Made by a program: the position numbers and the translations under genes | The notes under the pieces: model-generated | The model's input: only the letters and a program-made list of their open reading frames with translations | Database searches by the model: none | What the model was told of the DNA's origin: nothing | Assembly: GCA_029940475.1 (NCBI GenBank) | Contig: JAPYUT010000019.1 | Span: forward strand, 1 to 59,667 | Source of the DNA: Verrucomicrobiales bacterium | GTDB taxonomy: Bacteria > Verrucomicrobiota > Verrucomicrobiia > Verrucomicrobiales > DEV007 | Length of the DNA stretch: 59,667 nucleotides | Reading direction: 5' to 3' | Shown: positions 43,441 to 51,928 of the stretch, in pieces | How the letters are laid out: the number at the start of each line of letters is the position of its first letter | Position numbering within the stretch: position 1 is the stretch's first letter

Positions 43441-44025
43441 ATGAAGTCAAGACGGCTCCTCTTGTATTTTCTGAATCTTCTTTTCGTGATGGTATTGGCG
43501 GCTGGCACCGTGTTGATCTTCCTGCCGCAATCGCTTGCAGATATTGACAGGACCGGTGGCGGCCGAATCCTTGCCAGCGATCTCCTTGAGCAAACCAATA
43601 GGGCAATCCTCGGCGGCAGGTCGTTTAAATGCAGTGAAAAGGCTCTAAATGATCATCTTAGGCTGGTTGTTAATGCTCGTGAAGCGAGAGGCTTCGAGAT
43701 TTTCTCCGAGTTCAAGAGGTTGTTGGTTAGATTGAATGACGATAGCCTTGAGATTGTCTTTGAGCGTGATGTCCTTGGATTTACAACAACAGTGAGCGCT
43801 GAATTGACAATAAAGATGTTTACCGAAGGATCGGGAAAAATGACAGAGGTCAAGGTAATTGGGGGGAAATTCGGAAGTTTGCCGGTTTCAAAAAATTTCG
43901 TGGGACTTATCAGGAAAGAATTGGAAAATGTGGCTAAGGTTCTTGCTCCAGAAAAAGAGGTGCTTTCCTGCCTTGGAGGCATTATTGTCAGGGATGGCTG
44001 GCTGATTCTCAAACCTCATATTTGA
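43441..44025 (+). CDS. membrane-anchored protein of unknown function
   Basis: The 194-residue protein has an N-terminal membrane anchor (about 7-28) and an extracytoplasmic mixed alpha/beta domain with LLEQTNRAILGGRSFKCSEK at about 46-65. I do not recognise the family. It resembles the general layout of YpmS/DUF2140-like proteins, but this is weak. It starts a set of co-directional genes leading to Minf_1886 and the second M16 peptidase. Confidence 0.65.
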   Translation: MKSRRLLLYFLNLLFVMVLAAGTVLIFLPQSLADIDRTGGGRILASDLLEQTNRAILGGRSFKCSEKALNDHLRLVVNAREARGFEIFSEFKRLLVRLNDDSLEIVFERDVLGFTTTVSAELTIKMFTEGSGKMTEVKVIGGKFGSLPVSKNFVGLIRKELENVAKVLAPEKEVLSCLGGIIVRDGWLILKPHI

Positions 44026-44083
44026 ATTCGCCTCAAACAGGCCGGCGCAATTGGGCCTTCAATTTTTGTTATCCCACCTCATC

Positions 44084-45538
44084 ATGTCCAAACGTATGAT
44101 CGGAATCATTGCGGTTGCAATGCTGGTTGATTTGGCAGGATTCCAGAGTCTTTTGCATGCAGTTCCCGCTGCTGTTGTTTCTGAGGAGGGGGGAACTAGT
44201 CGCAGTCGTTCGAGGCAATTCATCATTCACGGTAAGGACGGGCACACTCGCGGAGCATTTTGTGTATTTTGTGAAGATGTTAAAGATGATTTACTCGGCT
44301 TGCTTAGGCGGCCTGATCGCTGGCGTTCGCCAATTGTTTTGCAGCTTAGCGGTCATACAACTGCTATTTCAGGGGATAATCTGATTCGGCCGAAGATATT
44401 CCAGTTGGCAGGGGGCGGGTTCAGGTTGCAGGCTGATATCGAGATTAGCGATGGTTTCACTGCGCAATTAATAAGGGAAGGAGTGATTCAAATGCTGCTT
44501 GCTGAGCTCATATTGCGTTCGCATACTACTGCGGATTTTAAAGGACATGGGAACCTTCTTCCTGAATGGTTGAGCATTGGTGTGACGGAGGCCATCGAGT
44601 ATCGTCGTCAGGGGCGCCCGACCGAGTTGTCCTCCTCGATTCTAAGGTCGGGCAAGATCATATCGGTGACGGATATAATATTTGCTGATCCACGGAAGAT
44701 AAATTCCATTTCACGGGAGATTTACAGGGCATCCTGTTGTTACTTGATTCTTGCGCTGGTTGGTCAGGATGAGGGGTCAATGAAGATGGGCAGGATGATT
44801 TCAGACCTTGCGGTGTTCCGGGGATCGCCTCAAGCCTTGCTTGAGAAGCATTTTCCGGGGATCGCCGGATCAAATGACAGTCTGGAAAAATGGTGGGCAC
44901 TTGAACTTGCCTCCATGGCTCAACCAACAGTGAAGGATGTACTTGATCCCCTGAAGTCCGAGCGGGCATTGGAAAATTCGCTCAAGGTTCGCTATGTTGA
45001 ACGGGAGCAGAAAACTCAAGCTGTCAGGGTTTTCAGGAATAGGCCTAAAATGATTTGGAGTGTCTTAAGATTGCGGAAGAAAGTCGATGAGGCAGGCGAA
45101 AAGTCCTTGCCTGCCAATTCGGATTTTATCGAAGTTGATATTGCAGATTATCGTCAGTTCATGGGCCATCCGGATCGGGTAAAGCTGCTCGCGGATATTG
45201 AGGTGAAACTTTTGCAACTCAGTTATCGTGCGTTTCCGTTGCATCGCCGGATGATCCAGGAGTATCAGGTGATCCTTACCCTGCTTGCGAAAGGCAAAAC
45301 CACGGGGATTGACGAGAAACTGGCCAAACTTGCGGCGGCACGTGCGGACCTTGCCAGTTTGACGGAGAAGGCGACAGATTACGTGAATTGGTATGAGGCA
45401 ACCCAGGTGAACAGGCGTAGTGGGGTATTTACAGCCTACAAAAAGGTGTTTAAGGACCTTAACCGTCCCCTGCCTCCCCGCGGAGACGGGTTGTCTGTAT
45501 ATTTGGATGATCTGGACAAGGAGTTCCGGCAGGATTAA
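44084..45538 (+). CDS. exported protein resembling a metallopeptidase that lacks its HExxH motif
   Basis: The 484-residue protein has a signal peptide (hydrophobic 5-27, cleavage near LHAVPAA). The middle has a gluzincin-like layout, with an EWLSIGVTEAIEYRRQGRP block (161-179) that matches the WLxEGxAxY region of DUF1570-type peptidases. The preceding helix, where HExxH should lie, reads REGVIQMLLAELILRS (131-146) and has no zinc ligands. The C-terminal third is helical and charged. It may be an inactive relative or a structural protein. The family assignment is inference. Confidence 0.6.
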   Translation: MSKRMIGIIAVAMLVDLAGFQSLLHAVPAAVVSEEGGTSRSRSRQFIIHGKDGHTRGAFCVFCEDVKDDLLGLLRRPDRWRSPIVLQLSGHTTAISGDNLIRPKIFQLAGGGFRLQADIEISDGFTAQLIREGVIQMLLAELILRSHTTADFKGHGNLLPEWLSIGVTEAIEYRRQGRPTELSSSILRSGKIISVTDIIFADPRKINSISREIYRASCCYLILALVGQDEGSMKMGRMISDLAVFRGSPQALLEKHFPGIAGSNDSLEKWWALELASMAQPTVKDVLDPLKSERALENSLKVRYVEREQKTQAVRVFRNRPKMIWSVLRLRKKVDEAGEKSLPANSDFIEVDIADYRQFMGHPDRVKLLADIEVKLLQLSYRAFPLHRRMIQEYQVILTLLAKGKTTGIDEKLAKLAAARADLASLTEKATDYVNWYEATQVNRRSGVFTAYKKVFKDLNRPLPPRGDGLSVYLDDLDKEFRQD

Positions 45539-45549
45539 AAAAGAATCAG

Positions 45550-45702
45550 ATGCAGAATTTCACTATCAGGGAGAGAGTAATTTTGGTGGCTGTGGTAATG
45601 TCCTTTTTAATCGGGGCAGGACATCGCTTATGGAAAGCCAACTCTGATGCTTCAGTGGTTATTGGCACGGAAACAGAGCAGATAAATCATGCAAAAGATT
45701 GA
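45550..45702 (+). CDS. 50-residue single-span membrane protein
   Basis: The ORF begins MQNFTIRERVILVAVVMSFL and has one hydrophobic span (about 10-23) with a short tail. It lies 11 bases after the preceding gene's stop and overlaps the start of the Minf_1886 gene by 14 bases, an arrangement consistent with a genuine small operon member. I do not recognise a family. The small size leaves uncertainty. Confidence 0.5.
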   Translation: MQNFTIRERVILVAVVMSFLIGAGHRLWKANSDASVVIGTETEQINHAKD

Positions 45703-46117
45703 TTTTAAGGATGCCGTTGAATCGGTGGCTTCCAACGATTCGCGTTACGCGGGGGATGCCTACTATTTCCTTCAGGAAGTATTGACCCAAGCTGTCAATA
45801 AACAGCGTAAAGATACTGGTGGTGAAGACCGGCATGTGAATGGAGAGGAATTGCTAAAGGTTTTCCGCGTGCGGGCAAAAAAAAAATTCGGGCCAATGGC
45901 TATATCGGTATTTGAAGAGTGGGGAATTAGATCTTGTGAGGATGTCGGGGAAATAGTCTTTAATTTGATTGATGTTGGAGCATTCGGGAAAAGTGATCAG
46001 GATCGCCGTGAAGATTTTTCCGGAGGTTATGACTTTAGGGAGGCTTTTGTAACACCGTTTCTTCCGGTGAGTAAACGCGGGACTGAAAGCCGTTCAGGTG
46101 CCCGTCGTCATCAGTGA
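45689..46117 (+). CDS. Minf_1886-family protein (Verrucomicrobia/Planctomycetes-restricted)
   Basis: The 142-residue soluble protein has the family's compact helical layout: FKDAVESVASNDSRYAGDAY near the start, EELLKVFRVRAKKKFGPMA in the middle and a SCEDVGEIVFNLIDVGAFGKS core near residue 80. This family is known only from the PVC group and has no assigned function. The protein ends with a basic tail. Its stop overlaps the M16 start as TGATG, so the two are translationally coupled. Confidence 0.85.
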   Translation: MQKIDFKDAVESVASNDSRYAGDAYYFLQEVLTQAVNKQRKDTGGEDRHVNGEELLKVFRVRAKKKFGPMAISVFEEWGIRSCEDVGEIVFNLIDVGAFGKSDQDRREDFSGGYDFREAFVTPFLPVSKRGTESRSGARRHQ

Positions 46118-48681
46118 TGGCAGTTGATCGGGATCCCATCTTATCAGGCAGTGGTGCATCGGCATTTGAAGTGCCCGAGCTGCCGGTAGAGCGAATGGTA
46201 TTTGATAACGGCCTTACGCTCATCGTAAGGAAAGATACTTCTGCGCCGATTACCAGCCTGCAGGCTTGGTGTCGTGCAGGCAGCGTGTATGAGGGGGAGT
46301 GGCTTGGGGCAGGGCTGTCGCATATTCTTGAGCATATGCTATTCAAGGGAACGGAATCGCGACGCTCCGAAGATGTGGCCCGGGAAGTGAGTGAATTGGG
46401 GGGGCAGATTAATGCCTACACATCATTTGACCGAACTGTCTATTACATTGATTGCCCTGGGGAGAGTTACAAGGGATGCCTTGATGTCCTGATGGATGTG
46501 GTTGGACGGGCCACGATCCCGGAAGAGGAATTCACCAGGGAACAGGAAGTGATTCGTCGTGAGTTTGCGATGGTTGGCGATGATCCTGATCGCCTTGCCA
46601 GTCAGGAAATGTTCGCGACTGCTTTTAAGGTTCATCCCTATGGGATCCCGGTCATTGGAAAGCTTGATATATTCAACCAGTTGTCCCGGGAGGATGTTGT
46701 TGATTACTATCGTTCCCGCTACGTCCCCGATAATCTGTTTTTTGTCATTGTCGGGGATATTGATCCACGGGAGGTTCGAGATCAGATAGCTTTATTTTTT
46801 CAGGATGTACCACAGAAACCCCTGCCCGCGGTTCATGTGCCGCAGGAACCCGCGCAGCTAGGGAGACGAGATTGTTTTAAGAAGTTCCCGACACCGGTGA
46901 CAAAATTCTGGATGGCGTGGCGTATACCCGGTGTGACTCATCCTGATATGCCGGCTCTTGATGTGCTGGCTGCGGTTTTTGGCTGTGGGCACAGTTCAAG
47001 GCTGCACCGGGAAGTGCGGGAAAAATCTGGATTGGTCCATCGAATTGATGCTTTTTCATATACTCCTGCCGATGGCGGGCTTTTTGCAGTTGGAGCTGAC
47101 CTGAATCCTGATAAGCGGGAGGATGCAGAGCGTGTTATTCTTGAGCAGGTAGTTGAACTTATTACTAAGGGGGTAAGCAGCGATGAGGTTTCGAAGGCCG
47201 GACGCATGGCTTTGGCATCGCAATTAGAGTCATTGGTAACCATGCATGGCCAAGCCTCAGATCTCGGTTCAAATTGGATCCTTGCACACAATCTCGGGTT
47301 TACTTCCGAATACATGCGGAGGATTTCCGAGGTTACACCTGATGATGTTGCGAGGGTTGCTGCCCGTTACCTTGTTGATGGAGGACTTAATGTTATTGAG
47401 ATCGGGGCGGAGCGTGAGGAATCGGCGCTTTACGTGAATACCTTGAGCGGGCAGAGAGAACTGGAATGCTTTGAACTTGATAATGGTCTGCGCTTTTCGG
47501 TCGAAGAGGATGACCGGTTGCCCCTGGTATCAGTTTGCGCCGCATTTCGCGCGGGATTACTTGCCGAGGATGCCGGGGATTCAGGTATTACATCACTGCT
47601 GGCCGCCAGTCTTTTTAAGGGTAGCTTGAATCGTAGTGCCAACGAATTGGCGGATGTGATGGAATCTCTCGGAGGCAGTGCCGGGGCGGGAGCGGGTAAT
47701 AACAGTTTCTATGTGAATGCCGGAGTAATGTCACCGGATGTTGAACGGGCGTTTGATGTGGCAGCCGACGTGATTTGTAGGCCGGGATTCCCTGACGATG
47801 CAGTATTTCGTGAGCAACAGACCCAGATTGCAGCGATTGATGAGGAATTAGAGCGCCCAATGGGAGCGGCTTTGATTGCGGCGCGAAAGGCGATGTTTGG
47901 CAATCACCCATATGCCAGGATGAGGCTCGGTGAACGTGATGCCGTGTCCAGCATGAGTGTGGATTTGCTAAGAGATTTTCACAAGCGTTATGCTGTTGCC
48001 AGAAATGGTGTGATTTCAATTTGCGGAAAAATAGGGATCAGTCATGCCAGAGATCTTGCCGAGAAGTATTTTGGAAGGTTACCTCCCGGTGAGGAGGCTT
48101 TTGAATCTGTTGAGGAGATTCAATGGCCGGACAACAGGAAATCTCTCACTGAACAGCGTGAGAAAGAACAGGCTGTTGTGGTTATTGCACTGCCGGGAAT
48201 TGATCTTTTCAGCCCAGACAGGGCGGCATTGAATATACTTGAAGAAGTTTTTGGCGGAATGGATGGCAGGTTATTCATGCGGATCCGGGAGGAACTTGGG
48301 CTGGCTTATTATACCGGCACCACGGAATTAACAGGGATAGCCGGGGGAATGTTGATTTTTTATGCTGGGACACGACCGGATGCCGCTGAAAGGGTGGAGG
48401 AGGAACTGCTTAATGAGCTGAGTAAACTTGTCGAGGAGGGGATTCCAGAGGAGGAACTGCAGCGGGCGAAGCGCGTATATGCCGGTAAGCACTGCATTGC
48501 CAAGCAATCGCATGGTGCTCGGGCCCAGGGGAGGGCATTGAACATGCTTTATGGTCTTGGAGTGGATTACGATGAGCGGTTGTTGGTTCAGGTTAATGAT
48601 TTGGACAGCCGGGAAGTTGCCGCAGTCGCCGAAAAATACCTCAGATCGACTTCGATGGTGCAGGTAAAGGTATTGCCCTGA
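46117..48681 (+). CDS. cytoplasmic-type M16 peptidase with two modules
   Basis: The 854-residue protein has the zinc motif HILEH near residue 69 and a distal glutamate in REQEVIRREFAMVGDDPDRLAS. The second module contains MRIREELGLAYYTG with the typical arginine and tyrosine pair and no HxxEH. There is no signal peptide, unlike the 33883 gene. It follows the Minf_1886 gene and shares a TGATG junction. Candidate substrates are peptides; the processing-peptidase subfamily is also possible. Confidence 0.92.
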   Translation: MAVDRDPILSGSGASAFEVPELPVERMVFDNGLTLIVRKDTSAPITSLQAWCRAGSVYEGEWLGAGLSHILEHMLFKGTESRRSEDVAREVSELGGQINAYTSFDRTVYYIDCPGESYKGCLDVLMDVVGRATIPEEEFTREQEVIRREFAMVGDDPDRLASQEMFATAFKVHPYGIPVIGKLDIFNQLSREDVVDYYRSRYVPDNLFFVIVGDIDPREVRDQIALFFQDVPQKPLPAVHVPQEPAQLGRRDCFKKFPTPVTKFWMAWRIPGVTHPDMPALDVLAAVFGCGHSSRLHREVREKSGLVHRIDAFSYTPADGGLFAVGADLNPDKREDAERVILEQVVELITKGVSSDEVSKAGRMALASQLESLVTMHGQASDLGSNWILAHNLGFTSEYMRRISEVTPDDVARVAARYLVDGGLNVIEIGAEREESALYVNTLSGQRELECFELDNGLRFSVEEDDRLPLVSVCAAFRAGLLAEDAGDSGITSLLAASLFKGSLNRSANELADVMESLGGSAGAGAGNNSFYVNAGVMSPDVERAFDVAADVICRPGFPDDAVFREQQTQIAAIDEELERPMGAALIAARKAMFGNHPYARMRLGERDAVSSMSVDLLRDFHKRYAVARNGVISICGKIGISHARDLAEKYFGRLPPGEEAFESVEEIQWPDNRKSLTEQREKEQAVVVIALPGIDLFSPDRAALNILEEVFGGMDGRLFMRIREELGLAYYTGTTELTGIAGGMLIFYAGTRPDAAERVEEELLNELSKLVEEGIPEEELQRAKRVYAGKHCIAKQSHGARAQGRALNMLYGLGVDYDERLLVQVNDLDSREVAAVAEKYLRSTSMVQVKVLP

Positions 48682-48719
48682 GATGTGGTCGAAACCATGT
48701 AGAGATTGTCGACTTAAGG

Positions 48720-49670
48720 ATGTCCGGGCAACTTACTGATCCACGTATTGCCATCGTTGGCAGCGGGGCTGTTGGGTGTTTTTACGGCAGTCGACTGCTG
48801 CATTCAGGAAGGGATGTTCATTTCCTGATGCGTAATGATCTCGAACACGTGACTCGTTACGGGTTGAGGATAGAGAGTGAGGAGGAGGGAGATTCGCATC
48901 TTTCGCCGATCAGTGCCCATGGCGACACTAAAGATATTGGTCCCTGTGACCTGGTAATGATTGCACTTAAATCGACTGATAATGAAGTTCTTGAGGAATT
49001 GATTCCACCGCTATTGAAAGATCATACCGCCTTGCTCACTTTACAGAATGGGTTGGGCAATGAGAGTTTTCTTGCTGAACGTTTCGGAACTGAGAGGGTA
49101 ATTGGCGGGCTCTGTTTTGTTTGCCTGAACCGGATCAGTCCGGGTGTCATCAAGCATGTCGCCGAAGGCAGGGTGTCTGTTGGCGAATTCTCAGGATTAC
49201 CATTGCCAAGAACGCACGATATTGGGCTGATGTTCAAACATGCAGGGATTCCCTGCAGAGTATCCCATTGCCTGATGTTCGAGCGGTGGCGTAAACTTGT
49301 ATGGAATATACCATTTAATGGCTTGGCTATTGTTTCAGGGAAAATGGATACCGCGGCTATTCTTGCAGACAGATCGCTGCGCGAGCGTGCGTGTTCGCTG
49401 ATGAGTGAGGTGATTGAAATAGCAGGATGTTGTGGGCATGAGCTGCCGTTGTCGATGGTGGATGAGCAGATCAGCGTGACCAAAGGCATGGGTGCATATA
49501 AGCCCTCCAGTTTGCTTGATTATACCACGGGGAAGCAGGTGGAAGTTGAATCCATCTGGGGAGAAGCTTTGAGGATCGGGATGGCTGCAGGTGCCGGGGT
49601 AAAGCTGTTGCAGGAGTTGTATGAGGAAATCTGTTCAGCTGTTTGCCGTAGGGATTGCAAATCGGGTTGA
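48720..49670 (+). CDS. panE: 2-dehydropantoate 2-reductase (ketopantoate reductase family)
   Basis: The 316-residue protein has the NADP-binding start IAIVGSGAVGCFYGSRL. It also has ALKSTDNEVL, LTLQNGLGNE, WRKLVWNIPFNGLA and a C-terminal KPSSLLDYTTGKQVEVESIWG with the catalytic lysine, as in PanE. It would make pantoate for CoA synthesis. Family paralogues with other substrates exist, so the exact substrate is slightly uncertain. The next gene encodes purine nucleoside phosphorylase. Confidence 0.85.
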   Translation: MSGQLTDPRIAIVGSGAVGCFYGSRLLHSGRDVHFLMRNDLEHVTRYGLRIESEEEGDSHLSPISAHGDTKDIGPCDLVMIALKSTDNEVLEELIPPLLKDHTALLTLQNGLGNESFLAERFGTERVIGGLCFVCLNRISPGVIKHVAEGRVSVGEFSGLPLPRTHDIGLMFKHAGIPCRVSHCLMFERWRKLVWNIPFNGLAIVSGKMDTAAILADRSLRERACSLMSEVIEIAGCCGHELPLSMVDEQISVTKGMGAYKPSSLLDYTTGKQVEVESIWGEALRIGMAAGAGVKLLQELYEEICSAVCRRDCKSG

Positions 49671-49704
49671 TTTCTGCTGAGAGGCAAGCAGCATACTGCG
49701 CAGC

Positions 49705-50499
49705 ATGATGGAACAGAGCAGGCCAGTGAATCCCCCGCATTCCATGAGCGACTGGCAGCCTAGGGTGGGCATCATTCTGGGTTCAGGGCTTGGTGGGTTT
49801 GTGGACGCGATGAATGTCTCTGCTGAGATGGAATATAATGCAGTTCCAGGCCTTCCCGCGTCGGTGGTTCCCGGGTATGCCGGTAGATTTGTTTACGGGA
49901 GGATTGGTGAGGTAAATGTTGTTGCAGCTCAGGGGCGTGTACACCTCTATGAAGGTTTCACAGCTTCTGAGGTAACTGCCGGGGTATGCCTACTGGCGGC
50001 TATGGGTGTTGAATTGCTGATTTTGACCAACGCGGCCGGGTTGGTGAATGAAGATTTCCAAGTGGGTGATTGGATGCAGATTAATGATCACCTGAACTTG
50101 ACGGGAACCTCACCACTGCTCGGCGGTTGTAATTTTCACGATATGAGTTTGGTATATTCTCCTGATTTTCGCGCCAAGTTCTCGGAGGCGGCAAAATCGG
50201 AAGGTATTTGTCTACATGAAGGGGTTTATGCCGGGATGCTTGGGCCTCAATATGAGACCCCTGCCGAAGTCAGGATGCTTAAAATCCTTGGTGCGGATGC
50301 TGTTGGGATGTCGACTGTCCTAGAGGCGATACAGGCAAGGGCGCTTGGGTTGGACGTTGCCGGGTTTTCATGCCTGACAAATCCTGCAGCGGGACTTGGT
50401 GAATGCCACCTGGATCACGGCGACGTTCTCAATGTTGGGCAGCAGGCTGCCGGTAAGATGGTGAAATTACTGCTTTCCGTTCTTAAGGATTGGAGTTGA
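49705..50499 (+). CDS. purine-nucleoside phosphorylase
   Basis: The 264-residue trimeric-type phosphorylase cleaves purine nucleosides with phosphate. GIILGSGLGGFVD is the phosphate loop. AAQGRVHLYEGF, LTNAAGLVNEDFQVGDWM and GMLGPQYETPAEVRML give the base and ribose sites, and SCLTNPAAGL is the late asparagine motif. Start candidates are ATG 49705, 49708 and 49744; the last would begin just before the conserved domain. It is convergent with nuoC, with 21 bases between the stop codons. Confidence 0.93.
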   Translation: MMEQSRPVNPPHSMSDWQPRVGIILGSGLGGFVDAMNVSAEMEYNAVPGLPASVVPGYAGRFVYGRIGEVNVVAAQGRVHLYEGFTASEVTAGVCLLAAMGVELLILTNAAGLVNEDFQVGDWMQINDHLNLTGTSPLLGGCNFHDMSLVYSPDFRAKFSEAAKSEGICLHEGVYAGMLGPQYETPAEVRMLKILGADAVGMSTVLEAIQARALGLDVAGFSCLTNPAAGLGECHLDHGDVLNVGQQAAGKMVKLLLSVLKDWS

Positions 50500-50520
50500 A
50501 TCGTGGCACCTCAATCTCAA

Positions 50521-51096
50521 TCAGGAATCTAATTCTCTTGAGCGAGGTTCGCGTTTGTCGGTTCCAGCCGATGTTGGGGAGGTGACAAAGGGGCCACCCT
50601 CAAGGGGGGCGGCTTCCGAGAACGCGACATCAGGCATTTCGCTTGGTTTTCCGGCGAGGGGGAAATCTTTACGCAGGGGAAAGAAAGGGTAGCCTTCCCA
50701 CATCAAAATCCGGCGCAGGTCAGGGTGTCCGGTAAATGTGAGGCCAAGCATATCGTAAGCTTCGCGTTCGTGCCAATTGGCCGTGGGCCAGAGATCAACG
50801 ACCGAAGGCAATTCACGGTCCGCTTCATCGACACCGGTTTTAATTCTCAGATGACAGCCGTGATTATATGAATACAACTCGTAGACAACTTCATAGCGTG
50901 GATCATCACCCATGTTATCGATACCTGCGAGGTCGACCAGGTAATTAAAATGAAGGACCTCTTTACAGAATGTCAGAGCATCCTTGATCCGGGATGGCGC
51001 GATTGTGACTGATACCTCGTCACGAAAGAGAGTTCTTCCATGGAATTCTTTGCCAAGCTCTTGTTCGATTTTTTCCGAAGCCTCAATGGAGTCCAT
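50521..51096 (-). CDS. nuoC: NADH-quinone oxidoreductase subunit C (30 kDa)
   Basis: The 191-residue subunit has YEVVYELYSYNHGCHLRIKTGV and the family signature WPTANWHEREAYDMLGLTF followed by GHPDLRRILMWEGYPFFPLRKDFPL. It belongs to the quinone module of complex I, between NuoB and NuoD. It is not fused to NuoD. It follows nuoB by 23 bases on the minus strand, and the two form a separate unit from nuoD-N. Confidence 0.97.
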   Translation of the reverse strand: MDSIEASEKIEQELGKEFHGRTLFRDEVSVTIAPSRIKDALTFCKEVLHFNYLVDLAGIDNMGDDPRYEVVYELYSYNHGCHLRIKTGVDEADRELPSVVDLWPTANWHEREAYDMLGLTFTGHPDLRRILMWEGYPFFPLRKDFPLAGKPSEMPDVAFSEAAPLEGGPFVTSPTSAGTDKREPRSRELDS

Positions 51097-51119
51097 AGTG
51101 GAATTTCAGTGTGGAGGGT

Positions 51120-51647
51120 TTAGCTGAATTCCTCAATGAGTTCGCGTTTCTGTGCCTGTAGGGAATTTTCACCCGCAATTTTTGTCTGCAGGCGCATGAG
51201 CCCCTCGAGCAGTGCTTCCGGGCGTGGAGGGCATCCGCTGACGTAGACATCAACTGGCAATAGGCGATCAATGCCCTGCAACACGGCGTAACTGCGATAC
51301 ATTCCTCCCGAAGAAGCGCAAGCACCCATTGCAATCACCCATTTTGGTTCTGGCATTTGGTCATAAATGCGTTTTACAGCCAGTGCCATTTTGTAGGTCA
51401 CAGTGCCCGCAACGATCATGACATCACTTTGTCGCGGAGAGAATCGCATGACCTCAGCTCCGAAACGAGAAATGTCGAAGCGAGATGCCCCGGTGGCCAT
51501 CAATTCAATCGCACAGCAGGCCAGCCCCATTGGCATGGGCCAGAGGGAATTACCCCGCATCCAGTTAATTGCGGCATCCAGGCGGGTGAAGATAATATTT
51601 CCCTCGATTTTAGAATCGTAAGCGGCGGGAGCGGTTTCGGTTGCCAT
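51120..51647 (-). CDS. nuoB: NADH-quinone oxidoreductase subunit B (PSST)
   Basis: The 175-residue subunit binds cluster N2, the last electron carrier before quinone. The ligands are the adjacent cysteines in [11 protein letters not shown], the cysteine in [12 protein letters not shown] and the one in [14 protein letters not shown]. Length is normal for a stand-alone NuoB. nuoA, its usual upstream partner, is not in the 281-base gap upstream. A CRP-type palindrome lies about 57 bases upstream. Confidence 0.98.
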   Translation of the reverse strand: MATETAPAAYDSKIEGNIIFTRLDAAINWMRGNSLWPMPMGLACCAIELMATGASRFDISRFGAEVMRFSPRQSDVMIVAGTVTYKMALAVKRIYDQMPEPKWVIAMGACASSGGMYRSYAVLQGIDRLLPVDVYVSGCPPRPEALLEGLMRLQTKIAGENSLQAQKRELIEEFS

Positions 51648-51703
51648 GAGCGTATACCTTATTAATTCAACCCTAGGGCTACCGGTACCACGGGCAAGTT
51701 GTT

Positions 51704-51719
51704 TGTGATTTTTTTCACA
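51704..51719 (-). promoter_or_regulatory. CRP-type palindrome upstream of nuoB
   Basis: TGTGATTTTTTTCACA (plus-strand reading) is a perfect TGTGA-N6-TCACA site. On the minus strand it is followed after six bases by TTGCCC (51697-51692) and, after 16 more, by TAGGGT (51675-51670), a weak promoter pair upstream of nuoB. The arrangement mirrors the site before nuoD at 8001-8016, which also has CTTGC just downstream. Confidence 0.6.
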
Positions 51720-51928
51720 AAGTGACAGCTTTAAATCCGGGCGACATCCTGAAAAGGGCTCGAGACTTTTAACGCTAAAGTTGTTTTAATGCTCTATAAT
51801 GATCAGATTAAAAGTGAAATGGTGGTATTCCTTTTATCAACTGGTGAGACTTGTGGCAGCTTGGCAGGGAATTAATTAACCTGTTGCCACGGCATTGGTG
51901 ATTTTCTTATATTTTAATGTGAATATAT

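Noticed and set aside
51648..51928. Search for nuoA upstream of nuoB
   Set aside because: No hydrophobic ORF of about 100-130 codons is present on either strand; the gap holds only the palindrome and weak promoter elements.
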